From Bacteroidia bacterium (GTDB taxonomy: Bacteria > Bacteroidota > Bacteroidia > Chitinophagales > Saprospiraceae): a stretch of 64,000 bases of DNA. The stretch is taken from NCBI GenBank assembly GCA_030430845.1, contig JAUIKE010000019.1:1-64000 (forward strand), given 5' to 3'. Positions 33,542 to 42,520 of the stretch are shown piece by piece. The notes beneath the pieces were generated by a model. It saw nothing but the letters and a program-made list of their open reading frames with translations. It did no database searches and was not told where the DNA came from. How positions within the stretch are numbered: the stretch's first letter is position 1; every line of letters starts with the position of its first letter. Position numbers and translations under genes: made by a program.

Positions 33542-34561
33542 ATGAACTTAACTAAAAGAATAAAAGCATTAACTGCTCTTGGCGAACATCTCAGTCAAAA
33601 AGACGAATACCTCGAGGCTGTGATGCATCGGAGCATGTATCACAACCCATGGTTTACAATGGAAAACCAACGGCAAGCGGTGGAGGCTATCCGACAAAAT
33701 TTTTTAGCAGAAGAAAAACTAAGAGCGTGGGTCCAAAGATATCATATGCCCGAAGAAACTACGAAAATGAAAAATGTGGGGATCGTAATGGCAGGGAATA
33801 TTCCTTTGGTGGGTTTTCATGATATGCTATGTGTATTTTTGTCGGGCCACCGCTCCATGATTAAGTTATCCGATAAAGATCCTTATTTACTGCCTTACCT
33901 TTTACAGATATTAGCTCGAATTGACCAGGATACGGAAGCTTATTTCCAGATGGTGGATACACTCAAGGGCTTTGATGCAGTGATTGCCACCGGTAGCAAC
34001 AATTCTTCGCGTTACTTCGATTACTATTTTTCAAAGATCCCTAATGTCATACGGAAAAACCGGAATGCGATTGCCATATTGAGTGGAGAAGAAACGGAGG
34101 AAGAGCTCAAGGCACTAGGCCAGGATGTATTTAATTATTTTGGATTGGGCTGCCGGAATGTGGCCAAGATCTATGTACCGGAAGGCTACCAATTCGACGC
34201 TTTGCTGGAAGCTTTGCATGAATACAGGGAAATCGTTCTTCATAACAAGTACAAGAATAATTTTGATTACAACTTTGCCATCCAGGTGCTCAACAAAGTC
34301 CCTTATCTTTCTAATGGCTGCATCATTTTAATAGAAAACAGGTCTCTACAATCAAGGGTGGGAGAATTGCACTTTGAATATTACAGTGATCCTGTTGAAC
34401 TGGAACAGGAAATCGACCAAAGAGCGGAAGAAATCCAGTGTGTTGTGGCCAGAGAGGGGGTGCTTGAGCGGTCGACTTTGCCATTTGGAAAGGCTCAGCA
34501 GCCGGAATTATGGGATTATGCCGATGGGGTAGATACACTCGAATTTTTGCTAAATATCTAA
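33542..34561 (+). CDS. LuxC-like acyl-CoA reductase
   Basis: A 339-residue protein of the LuxC/acyl-CoA reductase family (aldehyde dehydrogenase fold), reducing acyl-CoA or acyl-protein to aldehyde with NADPH. Visible parts: IVMAGNIPLVGFHDMLC (nucleotide/substrate loop), SGHRSMIKLSDKD, VIATGSNNSSRYFDYYF, and the putative nucleophile Cys in FGLGCRNVAKIYVP. No luxD/luxE or lux luciferase genes lie nearby. Stand-alone members are widespread in Bacteroidota; the physiological acyl donor is unknown. Confidence 0.82.
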   Translation: MNLTKRIKALTALGEHLSQKDEYLEAVMHRSMYHNPWFTMENQRQAVEAIRQNFLAEEKLRAWVQRYHMPEETTKMKNVGIVMAGNIPLVGFHDMLCVFLSGHRSMIKLSDKDPYLLPYLLQILARIDQDTEAYFQMVDTLKGFDAVIATGSNNSSRYFDYYFSKIPNVIRKNRNAIAILSGEETEEELKALGQDVFNYFGLGCRNVAKIYVPEGYQFDALLEALHEYREIVLHNKYKNNFDYNFAIQVLNKVPYLSNGCIILIENRSLQSRVGELHFEYYSDPVELEQEIDQRAEEIQCVVAREGVLERSTLPFGKAQQPELWDYADGVDTLEFLLNI

Positions 34562-34564
34562 TCA

Positions 34565-35389
34565 ATGAACCGGAATACTTACCTGATTGCTCTACTGACC
34601 ACTTTTTCATTCATGGCTTGCCAGCCGGAAGAACCTACAACGGTTCTGATAAATGGCTCAAACGGCGTTCGTCCCTTGGTGGAAGCGCTGGCGGAAGCCT
34701 TTCAACCCTTACACCCTCAAGTACCTCTTTCCATTGCGGCTACCATGGGAAGTAAGGAACGAATTGAGGCCCTGGCTGCCGATAGCATAGACATCGCCAT
34801 GGCCAGTCATGGGGTGGATGAGTCGGCGCTGACCGAGCAAGGTTTTGAAGTGATCCTGTTTGCCCAAATGCCGGTGGTAATGGCCGTCCATAAAGATGTT
34901 GGTATCGGAAACCTGACCAGTGAGCAGATCTGTGATATTTATGCCGGAAACCTAACGAACTGGCAAGAAGTGGGAGGGAATGATCTGCCGATTCAGGCGC
35001 TGAGCCGGCCATTTGAAGAAGTAGATGCGGAGGTAATCCTGGAGCACATTCCTTGTTTTGCGGAGATTGAGTTGGACAGCAGCGTGCGTTTCGAAGAACG
35101 ATCCGGAGACATGGCCAGGGCTTTGGCAGCTACCCCCGGGAGTATTGGTATGACTACCATGACGCGCGTCAATCAGAGCGAAGGTGCATTCCAGGCTATT
35201 GCTATAGATGCCGTTTCTCCGAATATGGAAAACATTAGGGCGAGGCGCTATCAACTGTTACGGAATTCTTATTTGGTGGTGAAAAAAGTGGATATCCCCT
35301 CGGTGGATGTCTTTTTATCCTTTGTCCTAAGTGAAGAGGGAAAAAAGGTAATAGAAAAAAATGAAGCCATTCCTTTCTCTGCCGATTAA
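34565..35389 (+). CDS. PstS-like phosphate-binding lipoprotein
   Basis: A 274-residue periplasmic binding protein of the PstS/PBP-like type. A lipoprotein signal ends in SFMACQPEEP (Cys at about 19). The mature part begins with VLINGSNGVRPLVEALAEAF, the family's GSSt-like phosphate loop, followed by DIAMASHGVDESAL, VMAVHKDVGIGNLTSEQICDIYAGNLTNWQEVGG and a C-terminal GKKVIEK helix. It starts 3 bp after the acyl-CoA reductase stop. No pstCAB genes are here, so it may act alone in phosphate sensing or binding. Confidence 0.85.
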   Translation: MNRNTYLIALLTTFSFMACQPEEPTTVLINGSNGVRPLVEALAEAFQPLHPQVPLSIAATMGSKERIEALAADSIDIAMASHGVDESALTEQGFEVILFAQMPVVMAVHKDVGIGNLTSEQICDIYAGNLTNWQEVGGNDLPIQALSRPFEEVDAEVILEHIPCFAEIELDSSVRFEERSGDMARALAATPGSIGMTTMTRVNQSEGAFQAIAIDAVSPNMENIRARRYQLLRNSYLVVKKVDIPSVDVFLSFVLSEEGKKVIEKNEAIPFSAD

Positions 35390-35395
35390 GGGATA

Positions 35396-37633
35396 TTAAT
35401 TTTTTAGCTTACTGACCAATGCTTCAGAAAAATCTACCATTTTGGTGGCTTCCTCTGTTTTGGCCAGCCTTAGGTATTTAAAGATTAATAAGGCCTCCCC
35501 ATTACATTCGATGTGGTAAATGTCTTCATTTTCGAAGAAATGAATGAGGTCAGGTGTAAACAACTGCCGGATGGTATGCTCGTCTTCTCCTTTCAGCAGG
35601 AATTTCTTGGAAAAATGAGTAAATAGCTCAAAATCAATGTCTTTTTGCCCCGAAAAAGCCATGACCCGATCGAATATTTTATCGAAATAGCCTTCTTTTT
35701 CCAGTACAAAGTGTGGCAATTCAAAGGGAAGCCGGATGACCTGAACGGTGGTGTTATACACTTCCGTGGCCAATAAAGCTCCTTCGTCGAAGGTGACATC
35801 AGCCATTTGCCAATAGATGTTTTTTTGGGCATAAGAACCAACGATGGAATTGGTTTTACGTTCGATCGGACGAGTTTCAAAAAACTGAAAATTCTGAAGA
35901 TAGGACGTATTCCAGTCGACCTCCGGCTGATAAACCCAATCGTGTTCCCTCGCCAATTCTTTTAATTTTTTTTGTCGTGAGTTTAAGCGAATTTTGGGTT
36001 TAGTGAATCGACTTTTTAAAGCCAAAGGATGATTGGTGGATGCTACGTGATACTCAAAGCCCTCCATCACAAAATACCCACCATTTTCCTGATAGCGCCG
36101 GCCATATTCTTTGATATATTCCTGGACGGTCAAGTCTACCAATCGCGCTTCTGTAAAGCGTACGGTTAGATGAGATCCCTTTGGCACTTGTTCGATCATG
36201 TCTTTTAAAAACAACATGGATAAAAAGTTGGCGATCCCTTTTACATTGAGTAAATAAAACCCCTTTTTATTTTCTTCTAAAGTAGTTCCGGACCGGAAAA
36301 TCATTTGGAAAAAATCCACCACCGGCAGTCGGGCCAAAAGCAAGTGCACGATCAGGGTCAGGGCAATCCCGCCAAAAATGCCCCATAACAGATCGGTGTA
36401 CAGGGTAATAATAAGCGTCCCCACTAAAAAAAGCAACTGCTCTATCCCTTGATTATAAGCTTGCTTGAATACCCAGGGAGCGGCCAGTTTGTAACCCGTG
36501 AATACCAAAATGGCAGCCAGGGCAGCCAGCGGGACCTGGCTGATAACAGGGGCCAGCAGGAGAATAAACAGAACCAGAAAAAGACCGTGATAAACATTGG
36601 ACCAGCTCGTTTTCGCATTGTTATTGATGTTGACGGAACTGCGAACGATGACTGTAATAATGGGGAGCCCTCCGAGCAAGCCGGACACCATATTACTGAT
36701 ACCTAAACCGACCAATTCTTTATTGGGGTTCGTTGTTCTTTTGTAGGGATCCAGTTTGTCTATCGCTTTAGAAATGGCCAGTGTTTCAATGGATGCAATG
36801 AGGGTGATGGAAATCACGGCCAGCCAGAAAGTCCCGTCCCCGATTCGGGAAAAGTCGGGGAAAATAAAGCTGTCCAATAAATTATCCGGTAAAGTAATAA
36901 GGAAGTTAGGGCCTACTTCATAGGTCTTTCCCCAAAAAATCAGTTGGTGAAGTTCGAAAAAATCAAACCAGTAAACAAAAGGAATAGATAAAACCAAGAC
37001 CCAGATTGGGGCCGGTAAAAAATGAAAAAGCTTGTAGCTGATCTTGGAATGGTAAATCAACAATAAAATACTCACAACTGAGATAATTGTCACAAATGGA
37101 TTGAGGCTTAACAAGCTGCCGGGAATGTCCAGCAAGACGCCTATGGTAGAATCGGCTGCTGAATCGGAGCCCAGGGCTATATGTATCTGTTTGCTAAATA
37201 TAATCACCCCGATCGCGGCCAGAACGCCGTGGATGACCGAAGAAGGATAGATCTCCGCAATTTTTCCAAGCTTGAACAGGCCCAAAAAAACCTGTATGAC
37301 ACCACAGATTAGAATAGCTGCCATCACATAATTCAGCTCCCGGCCGGAACCATCCTTCAGGCTGATCACGGCGGTGTACACCACAGCGATCAATCCCGCC
37401 GCAGGGCCGTTGATAGCTACATAACTTCCTCTGAATATGGTGGCCACAAACCCACCAATGGCAGCAGTGAGTATACCTGATATGGGAGGCAAACCGGAGG
37501 CAATGGCAATGCCCAGACTGAGCGGCAGCGCTACTAATGAGACACTAAAGGCCGCAATCAGGTCATTCCTCCAATGCTTGATCAACCCCTGCCAGCCGGT
37601 AGCGGGTACAACATGGTTTTTGATGTTGGACAT
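35396..37633 (-). CDS. SulP-family anion transporter with STAS domain and long C-terminal extension
   Basis: A 745-residue transporter. About 12 membrane segments span residues 20-440, beginning with the SulP signature (FSVSLVALPLSLGIAIASGLPP) and INGPAAGLIAVVYTAV; a STAS-like domain follows at about 460-545. A further 180 residues (about 565-745) form an extra soluble domain (WQMADVTFDEGALLATEV; VMAFSGQKDIDFELFTHFSKKF) that I do not recognise by name. SulP carriers move sulfate, bicarbonate or other anions with Na+ or H+. No carbonic anhydrase gene is adjacent. A 31-bp perfect palindrome lies 40 nt before the start. Confidence 0.88.
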   Translation of the reverse strand: MSNIKNHVVPATGWQGLIKHWRNDLIAAFSVSLVALPLSLGIAIASGLPPISGILTAAIGGFVATIFRGSYVAINGPAAGLIAVVYTAVISLKDGSGRELNYVMAAILICGVIQVFLGLFKLGKIAEIYPSSVIHGVLAAIGVIIFSKQIHIALGSDSAADSTIGVLLDIPGSLLSLNPFVTIISVVSILLLIYHSKISYKLFHFLPAPIWVLVLSIPFVYWFDFFELHQLIFWGKTYEVGPNFLITLPDNLLDSFIFPDFSRIGDGTFWLAVISITLIASIETLAISKAIDKLDPYKRTTNPNKELVGLGISNMVSGLLGGLPIITVIVRSSVNINNNAKTSWSNVYHGLFLVLFILLLAPVISQVPLAALAAILVFTGYKLAAPWVFKQAYNQGIEQLLFLVGTLIITLYTDLLWGIFGGIALTLIVHLLLARLPVVDFFQMIFRSGTTLEENKKGFYLLNVKGIANFLSMLFLKDMIEQVPKGSHLTVRFTEARLVDLTVQEYIKEYGRRYQENGGYFVMEGFEYHVASTNHPLALKSRFTKPKIRLNSRQKKLKELAREHDWVYQPEVDWNTSYLQNFQFFETRPIERKTNSIVGSYAQKNIYWQMADVTFDEGALLATEVYNTTVQVIRLPFELPHFVLEKEGYFDKIFDRVMAFSGQKDIDFELFTHFSKKFLLKGEDEHTIRQLFTPDLIHFFENEDIYHIECNGEALLIFKYLRLAKTEEATKMVDFSEALVSKLKN

Positions 37634-37672
37634 TTAATTATTTGGTTATCGAGATATGAATACAAGGTCCGT

Positions 37673-37734
37673 ACAACAATATTTAAAGCTAATATGCTGC
37701 CGATCGGCAGCATATTAGCTTTAAATATTGTTGT
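37673..37734. repeat. 62-bp perfect palindrome, 31-bp arms
   Basis: 37673-37703 and 37704-37734 are perfect inverse copies with no spacer; the centre is CCGATCGG. It lies between the trehalase stop (93 bp away) and the SulP start (39 bp away), both minus strand, and has no U-tract. Confidence 0.9.
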
Positions 37735-37827
37735 TAAAAACCAATGGATTCAACTAAAAATAAAAAAAATTATGGAGGATCAATGCCTCTGCATTTGAAT
37801 GTGGGAGCAGGCCCACAAAATAGTTTT

Positions 37828-39441
37828 TTACTTACCAGACTTTTCATTCAATAGGGCCGAACACTTCAAAGCGATGGCATTGGTCCATCCAAAACCATCT
37901 TGGTTGGGGTATTCTCCTCCTCCGGCCGGCAGATCCGGTTGAACAACATTGTATTTTTCCATCATTTTTTGATCCTGGGCGTACACTTTTCGATTGAGCG
38001 CCAGCCATCTGCCGGCAATTTCAAGGGCCTGCTCTTTGTAGCCGTAATTTAGTAATCCTTTAATGGTGATCCATTGTAAGGGAGCCCAACCATTCGGAAA
38101 ATCCCATTGTTCAGCAGCAGGTCCAAGGGTGGTGACGACTCCGCCGGGAAATAAAAAGTCTTGCTCAATCTTTTCGGCAACTGCTTCGGCTTGTTCTTCA
38201 CTGGCCATTCCTACATAAAGAGGATAAGCAATGGCTAAAGTCTGAGCCTGGGTAGAAGCTTGTAACTGAAAATCGTAGTCTTTGTAAAAACCGTCTTCCT
38301 GTTTCCAGAGGAAACGATTAACAGCGCTTTTTCGATTTGCAGCATTTTGGGAATAAACAGCTGCTTTTTCAGAATTTCCTTCAGCTTCATTTAATTTTGA
38401 AAGGAGTAGTTCTGCCTGAAAAAGCAAGCTGTTAAGGCAGATAGGTATAATATCCATGGCATGGCAGGTCGATTTGTCGGCTGGATCATGGAACCAGCGG
38501 CTGCTGAAATCCCAACCGGATTCGCAGGTAGCCCGCATGTGCCTGAAATATTCTTCCTGTTCGCCCGGTCCTTTTCCGGCCGCCCATCTCATTTCTTTGC
38601 CGTAAGCTTCTGCTCGAGGTAGCTCTCGAGCACTGTAGTAGCGGTTTAAAAGTGTTTTTTTCTCCAGTTTTACAACTCGTTCGGAAGCTATTTTTGGAGC
38701 CTTTATTTGTTGCTCGCCCTGCATCCAGAATTGGTACTCTTTTTCTAAAGCGGGAAGAAATGTTTGGATACTTCCCTGCCCGTTTTTTTCGGCATAGGCC
38801 TCTAAGCCGGCCGCAAACAAAGGAGGCTGTGAGCGGCCCAGAAAATAAGTCCGGTTGCCGTTGGGGATGTACCCAAAAGTGTTGATCAGGTATTCAAAGT
38901 TTTTTAAAATACCCCAGGCTAACTCATTTCTATCCGATTCCAGTAAGCCTAATAAAATAAAATAGGAATCCCAGTAGAACATTTCCCTGAATCGACCACC
39001 AGGCACTACATAAGGATAGGGGAGGGCGATAGCGGTAGAATAAGGTTCCTGCTCAGGAGTTGACCGAGTGAGATAATCCCAGTGCTGGTGCAGATGGGCT
39101 TCCATATTGTCAGAAAAATCAAAACTGTCCGGTATTTCAATATTGGCAGGCAGTTCAAAGTTTTTCTCAACAAACATCTTCAAATCAAAGAAGGCACCCT
39201 CTTTTTCCCCCATGTAATCTGCTAAAATGCTGTCCGGTGAACGCAGTGGCCGACAGTCCACAAAGGTTTTGTAATCATTAAAAATGCCGCTTGTTTGGAC
39301 ATCCTTAAATAATTCTCCCAAAGCAAGATCTGGTATATAAAGGGAGGGCTCTTCCTCCTGAGTGTCAGATGGAATATTAGATGGCTCGCAGGAATACAGC
39401 ATGCTGATCAAAAGGATTAGGAAAAATACGTTTTTATTCAT
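37828..39441 (-). CDS. treA: Trehalase (GH37), lipoprotein
   Basis: A 537-residue trehalase, hydrolysing trehalose to two glucoses. A lipobox (SMLYSCEPS) places it on the periplasmic membrane face. Both GH37 signatures are present: PGGRFREMFYWDSYF (about 147-161) and QWDFPNGWAPLQW near 430; the general acid/base Asp and Glu of the family fall in DSYF-type and catalytic loops (ATCESGWDFSSRWF). Length matches periplasmic trehalases. It is transcribed alone, with the divergent PadR gene 127 bp away. Confidence 0.95.
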   Translation of the reverse strand: MNKNVFFLILLISMLYSCEPSNIPSDTQEEEPSLYIPDLALGELFKDVQTSGIFNDYKTFVDCRPLRSPDSILADYMGEKEGAFFDLKMFVEKNFELPANIEIPDSFDFSDNMEAHLHQHWDYLTRSTPEQEPYSTAIALPYPYVVPGGRFREMFYWDSYFILLGLLESDRNELAWGILKNFEYLINTFGYIPNGNRTYFLGRSQPPLFAAGLEAYAEKNGQGSIQTFLPALEKEYQFWMQGEQQIKAPKIASERVVKLEKKTLLNRYYSARELPRAEAYGKEMRWAAGKGPGEQEEYFRHMRATCESGWDFSSRWFHDPADKSTCHAMDIIPICLNSLLFQAELLLSKLNEAEGNSEKAAVYSQNAANRKSAVNRFLWKQEDGFYKDYDFQLQASTQAQTLAIAYPLYVGMASEEQAEAVAEKIEQDFLFPGGVVTTLGPAAEQWDFPNGWAPLQWITIKGLLNYGYKEQALEIAGRWLALNRKVYAQDQKMMEKYNVVQPDLPAGGGEYPNQDGFGWTNAIALKCSALLNEKSGK

Positions 39442-39504
39442 GATGCTCGGCTTGTCAGTTAATTCTTTTTGTGGCTATAAATTGATCAAAATTTCCCGAA
39501 ATAA

Positions 39505-39568
39505 ATACTACAATTAGGAAAAAACCTAAAAAGTGCTTAATATTGCAATACTACAAATAGGAAAAAAC
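39505..39568. promoter_or_regulatory. Two 21-bp direct repeats, likely PadR operator
   Basis: 39505-39525 and 39548-39568 agree at 20 of 21 positions; the shared core is TAGGAAAAAAC. The copies are 43 bp apart, close to four helical turns, and the second ends at the PadR start codon. The first copy also holds the dyad TTAGG-N6-CCTAA. Confidence 0.65.
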
Positions 39569-39907
39569 ATGGAAAAATATCGAATCGGAGAATTTGAAGA
39601 GATCGTTTTGCTTGCGGTGGGTATTCTATATGAAAATGCATATGGTGTTTCGATCAGGCAAGAGATTATGGATCGACTCGATCGGAAAGTCAGCGTAGGC
39701 GCTTTGCAGTCCGCCTTGAGAAGGTTAGAAAAAAAAGGGTATCTGAGTTCCAGAAAGGGAGAAGAAACCAGCAAAAGGGGAGGTAGGCCCAAACTGTATT
39801 TTAGCCTAACAGCTGCCGGAAAGAATGCCTTAGAATATTCGCGGGAAGTGCGCAATCAAATGTGGGATGCCATACCACAATCTGCTCTTAAACTAAAACC
39901 ACTTTAA
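39569..39907 (+). CDS. PadR-family transcriptional regulator
   Basis: A 112-residue protein with a single PadR winged helix: GEFEEIVLLAVGILYENAYGVSI, the recognition region KVSVGALQSALRRLEKKGYL and the wing SSRKGEETSKRGGRPKLYFSLTAAG. PadR proteins dimerise and bind operators next to their own genes. I chose ATG 39569; a GTG at 39533 would place repeat DNA in the coding part. Its TAA stop overlaps the ATG of the permease gene by one base (TAATG), so both are made together and are probably self-controlled through the direct repeats upstream. Confidence 0.92.
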   Translation: MEKYRIGEFEEIVLLAVGILYENAYGVSIRQEIMDRLDRKVSVGALQSALRRLEKKGYLSSRKGEETSKRGGRPKLYFSLTAAGKNALEYSREVRNQMWDAIPQSALKLKPL

Positions 39908-42519
39908 TGAGAGATGATACTGGAAAAGATGTTCCTAAGTTTCCACTTCGGCTTTTAAAATGGTTTTGCAAGCCTGCTTATCATCTGGATATAGAGGGAG
40001 ACCTGCTGGAGATTTTTGAAGATCGCAAGAACGAGCACGGGCTCAAGACTGCCCGCCGGCTACTTCTTTTGGACGTCCTTTTACTGTTTCGACTAAGCCT
40101 GATCAAACCCATTCCCCAACTTAATTTCCTTAATCACCTGACTATGTATCGACATCATTTTTTAATTAGCTGGCGGCATTTATTAAAAAATAAAGCTTAC
40201 TCACTCCTAAATATTGGAGGATTAGCTCTAGGGAGTACCGTCGCCCTCTTAATTGGTTTATGGATCTTGGATGAAACCAGTTTCGACCGGTACCATCAAA
40301 ATTATGAACGCATAGCTCAGGTAATGCAGAATCAGACTTTTGAAGGCAAAATTGATACCTGGTACACACAGGCTAAACAGTTAGGTCCTGCCCTCGATCA
40401 AGACTATAAAAGCTACTTCGATCATATTTCCATGTCCAGTTTTATTTTTGGCAACACTCTTCGTAGGGGAGAGAACGCCTTGATAAAAAAAGGGATCTTT
40501 ATGGAGGAGGGAGCCCCGGAAATGTTAAGCTTACAAATGAAAAGTGGAAACAGAGACGGACTCCGGGATCCTTATTCGGTTTTGTTATCAGCGTCGAGTG
40601 CCGAGGCTTTTTTCGGGCAGGAAGACCCGGTTGGCCAGTCATTGGAACTCAACAATAAGCACGAACTAACCATCAAAGGGGTATTTGAGGATCTACCTTC
40701 TAACACTACTTTTTCAAATGTAGATTTTATTGGGACTTGGGATTTGTATATTCAAGGCCGGCCTTCCTGGATACACTGGGGGAATAGTTGGTTCCAGACT
40801 TTCGTGCAGATCAAAGAAAATACAGATATCGATCAGGTATCTGCGGCTATTAAAAATGTTAAGCTGGACCATGTTGATGAAGGGATGGCAAAATTCAAAC
40901 CTGAACTGTTTCTCCACCCCATGTCCTCCTGGCATTTAAGGTCAAAATTTGAGAATGGACGTTCTGTAGGAGGAAGAATCGAGCAGGTATGGTTATTTGG
41001 GATCATAGGTGCCTTTGTATTATTCCTGGCCTGTATCAACTTCATGAATTTAAGTACGGCCAAGTCAGAACAACGGGCCAAAGAAGTGGGGGTTCGCAAA
41101 GCGCTGGGATCAGATCGGGCTCATCTGATCGGCCAGTTTTTCAGCGAAACGGCCTTAATCGTAGGTTTTGCCTTGTTAACCTCTTTAATTTTCGTACAGT
41201 TATTGCTTCCTTCCTTTAATTTGGTTACGGATAAAATGATCCTGATTCCCTGGGAAAGCGCCTATTTTTGGCTGGGCCTGGCGGGCTTTATTTTGCTGCT
41301 TGTTTTTCTGGCCGGCAGCTATCCTGCCCTGTTTTTGTCCTCTTTCCAAACCACCAAAGTATTAAAGGGGGTAACCATTGGTAGCTACCGATCAGCTTTA
41401 CCTCGAAAAGTATTCATCGTTATCCAGTTTACGGTTTCTGTCACCCTGATCATCGGCACGGTAATTGTAATGGAACAGATCCGGTACTCCAAAAATCGTC
41501 CGTTGGGTTATAATAAACAGCACCTTCTGCATGTACCCATAAAAAGTGATGAGCTCGCACAACGATTTGATGTATTCAAAGATGATCTACTCCGGTCAGG
41601 ACTGATAGAGGATGCCTGCCGGGCAGAGTCACCTGTTACCAGTACGTTTGTTACCAATAGCGGATTTGATTGGCAGGGAAAAGATCCTGGCATGGCAGAT
41701 GAGTTTGTAACCCTTGGGATATCTTTTGACTTTGGGAAAACGGTGGAATGGGAAATAAAAGAGGGCAGAGACTTTTCTATGGAACATCCTTCCGATTCGA
41801 CGGGCTTTGTGATCAATGAAGCAGCGGTTGCCTATTTGGGTTTTGAAGATCCGATAGGACAAAAAATAGAATGGGGAGAAAATGAAACTTACACCATAAT
41901 TGGTGTGGTGAAGAACATGCTGACTCAGTCCCCATACGCCTTGGTCCGGCCTATGATTTTTTATGTTGATCGGGAAGATATCGACCAAGCTATTTTAAAG
42001 CTAAACCCGGCTTTGTCCGCTCAGGAGGCCATTTCGGGCATCGAAGCGGCCTATAAAAAACATGACCCGCTGAACCCTTTTGAGTTTAAGTTTGTGGATG
42101 AAGCGCATGCCCGGAAGTTTCAGGGAGAGGAAAGAGTCGCAAAACTATCAGGCTTCTTTGCCATCCTGGCCATTTTGATCAGTTGTTTGGGCTTGTTGGG
42201 AATGGCAGCCTTCATTACAGAAAGAAGAGCCAAGGAAATCAGCATACGGAAAGTACTAGGCGCCTCAGTTTTCAATTTATGGAAACTGGTCTCCGTGGAG
42301 TTCTTTTTACTGGTGTTGATAGCCTGTTGTATAGCAGTGCCTATTGCTTATTACTTTCTGAGTCAATGGCTGCAGAAGTTTGTCTATCAGGTCGATTTGT
42401 CGGCCTGGATCTTTGTGCTGGTTAGCCTGGGGGCTTTGCTTATCACATTGCTTACCGTAAGTTTTCAAGCCATAAAAGCTGCACTTAGTAATCCGAGCCA
42501 AACCTTAAAACTGGAATAA
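39907..42519 (+). CDS. FtsX/MacB-type ABC permease with N-terminal prefix
   Basis: An 870-residue permease. An N-terminal soluble prefix (about 1-85, LRLLKWFCKPAYHLDIEGDLLEIFEDR) is followed by a first membrane segment (NIGGLALGSTVALLIGLWIL), a large periplasmic MacB-like domain, three membrane helices (about 360-485, including NLSTAKSEQRAKEVGVRKALG), a second periplasmic domain and three more helices with RRAKEISIRKVLGASV. No ATPase is encoded here, so it must use one from elsewhere. PadR plus such permeases form standard pairs in Bacteroidota. It ends 1 bp before the convergent GNAT gene. Confidence 0.9.
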   Translation: MRDDTGKDVPKFPLRLLKWFCKPAYHLDIEGDLLEIFEDRKNEHGLKTARRLLLLDVLLLFRLSLIKPIPQLNFLNHLTMYRHHFLISWRHLLKNKAYSLLNIGGLALGSTVALLIGLWILDETSFDRYHQNYERIAQVMQNQTFEGKIDTWYTQAKQLGPALDQDYKSYFDHISMSSFIFGNTLRRGENALIKKGIFMEEGAPEMLSLQMKSGNRDGLRDPYSVLLSASSAEAFFGQEDPVGQSLELNNKHELTIKGVFEDLPSNTTFSNVDFIGTWDLYIQGRPSWIHWGNSWFQTFVQIKENTDIDQVSAAIKNVKLDHVDEGMAKFKPELFLHPMSSWHLRSKFENGRSVGGRIEQVWLFGIIGAFVLFLACINFMNLSTAKSEQRAKEVGVRKALGSDRAHLIGQFFSETALIVGFALLTSLIFVQLLLPSFNLVTDKMILIPWESAYFWLGLAGFILLLVFLAGSYPALFLSSFQTTKVLKGVTIGSYRSALPRKVFIVIQFTVSVTLIIGTVIVMEQIRYSKNRPLGYNKQHLLHVPIKSDELAQRFDVFKDDLLRSGLIEDACRAESPVTSTFVTNSGFDWQGKDPGMADEFVTLGISFDFGKTVEWEIKEGRDFSMEHPSDSTGFVINEAAVAYLGFEDPIGQKIEWGENETYTIIGVVKNMLTQSPYALVRPMIFYVDREDIDQAILKLNPALSAQEAISGIEAAYKKHDPLNPFEFKFVDEAHARKFQGEERVAKLSGFFAILAILISCLGLLGMAAFITERRAKEISIRKVLGASVFNLWKLVSVEFFLLVLIACCIAVPIAYYFLSQWLQKFVYQVDLSAWIFVLVSLGALLITLLTVSFQAIKAALSNPSQTLKLE

Positions 42520-42520
42520 T

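Noticed and set aside
34323-35254. Several minus-strand frames opposite the acyl-CoA reductase and PstS-like genes
   Set aside because: Antisense shadows; the plus-strand genes carry clear motifs and a lipobox.
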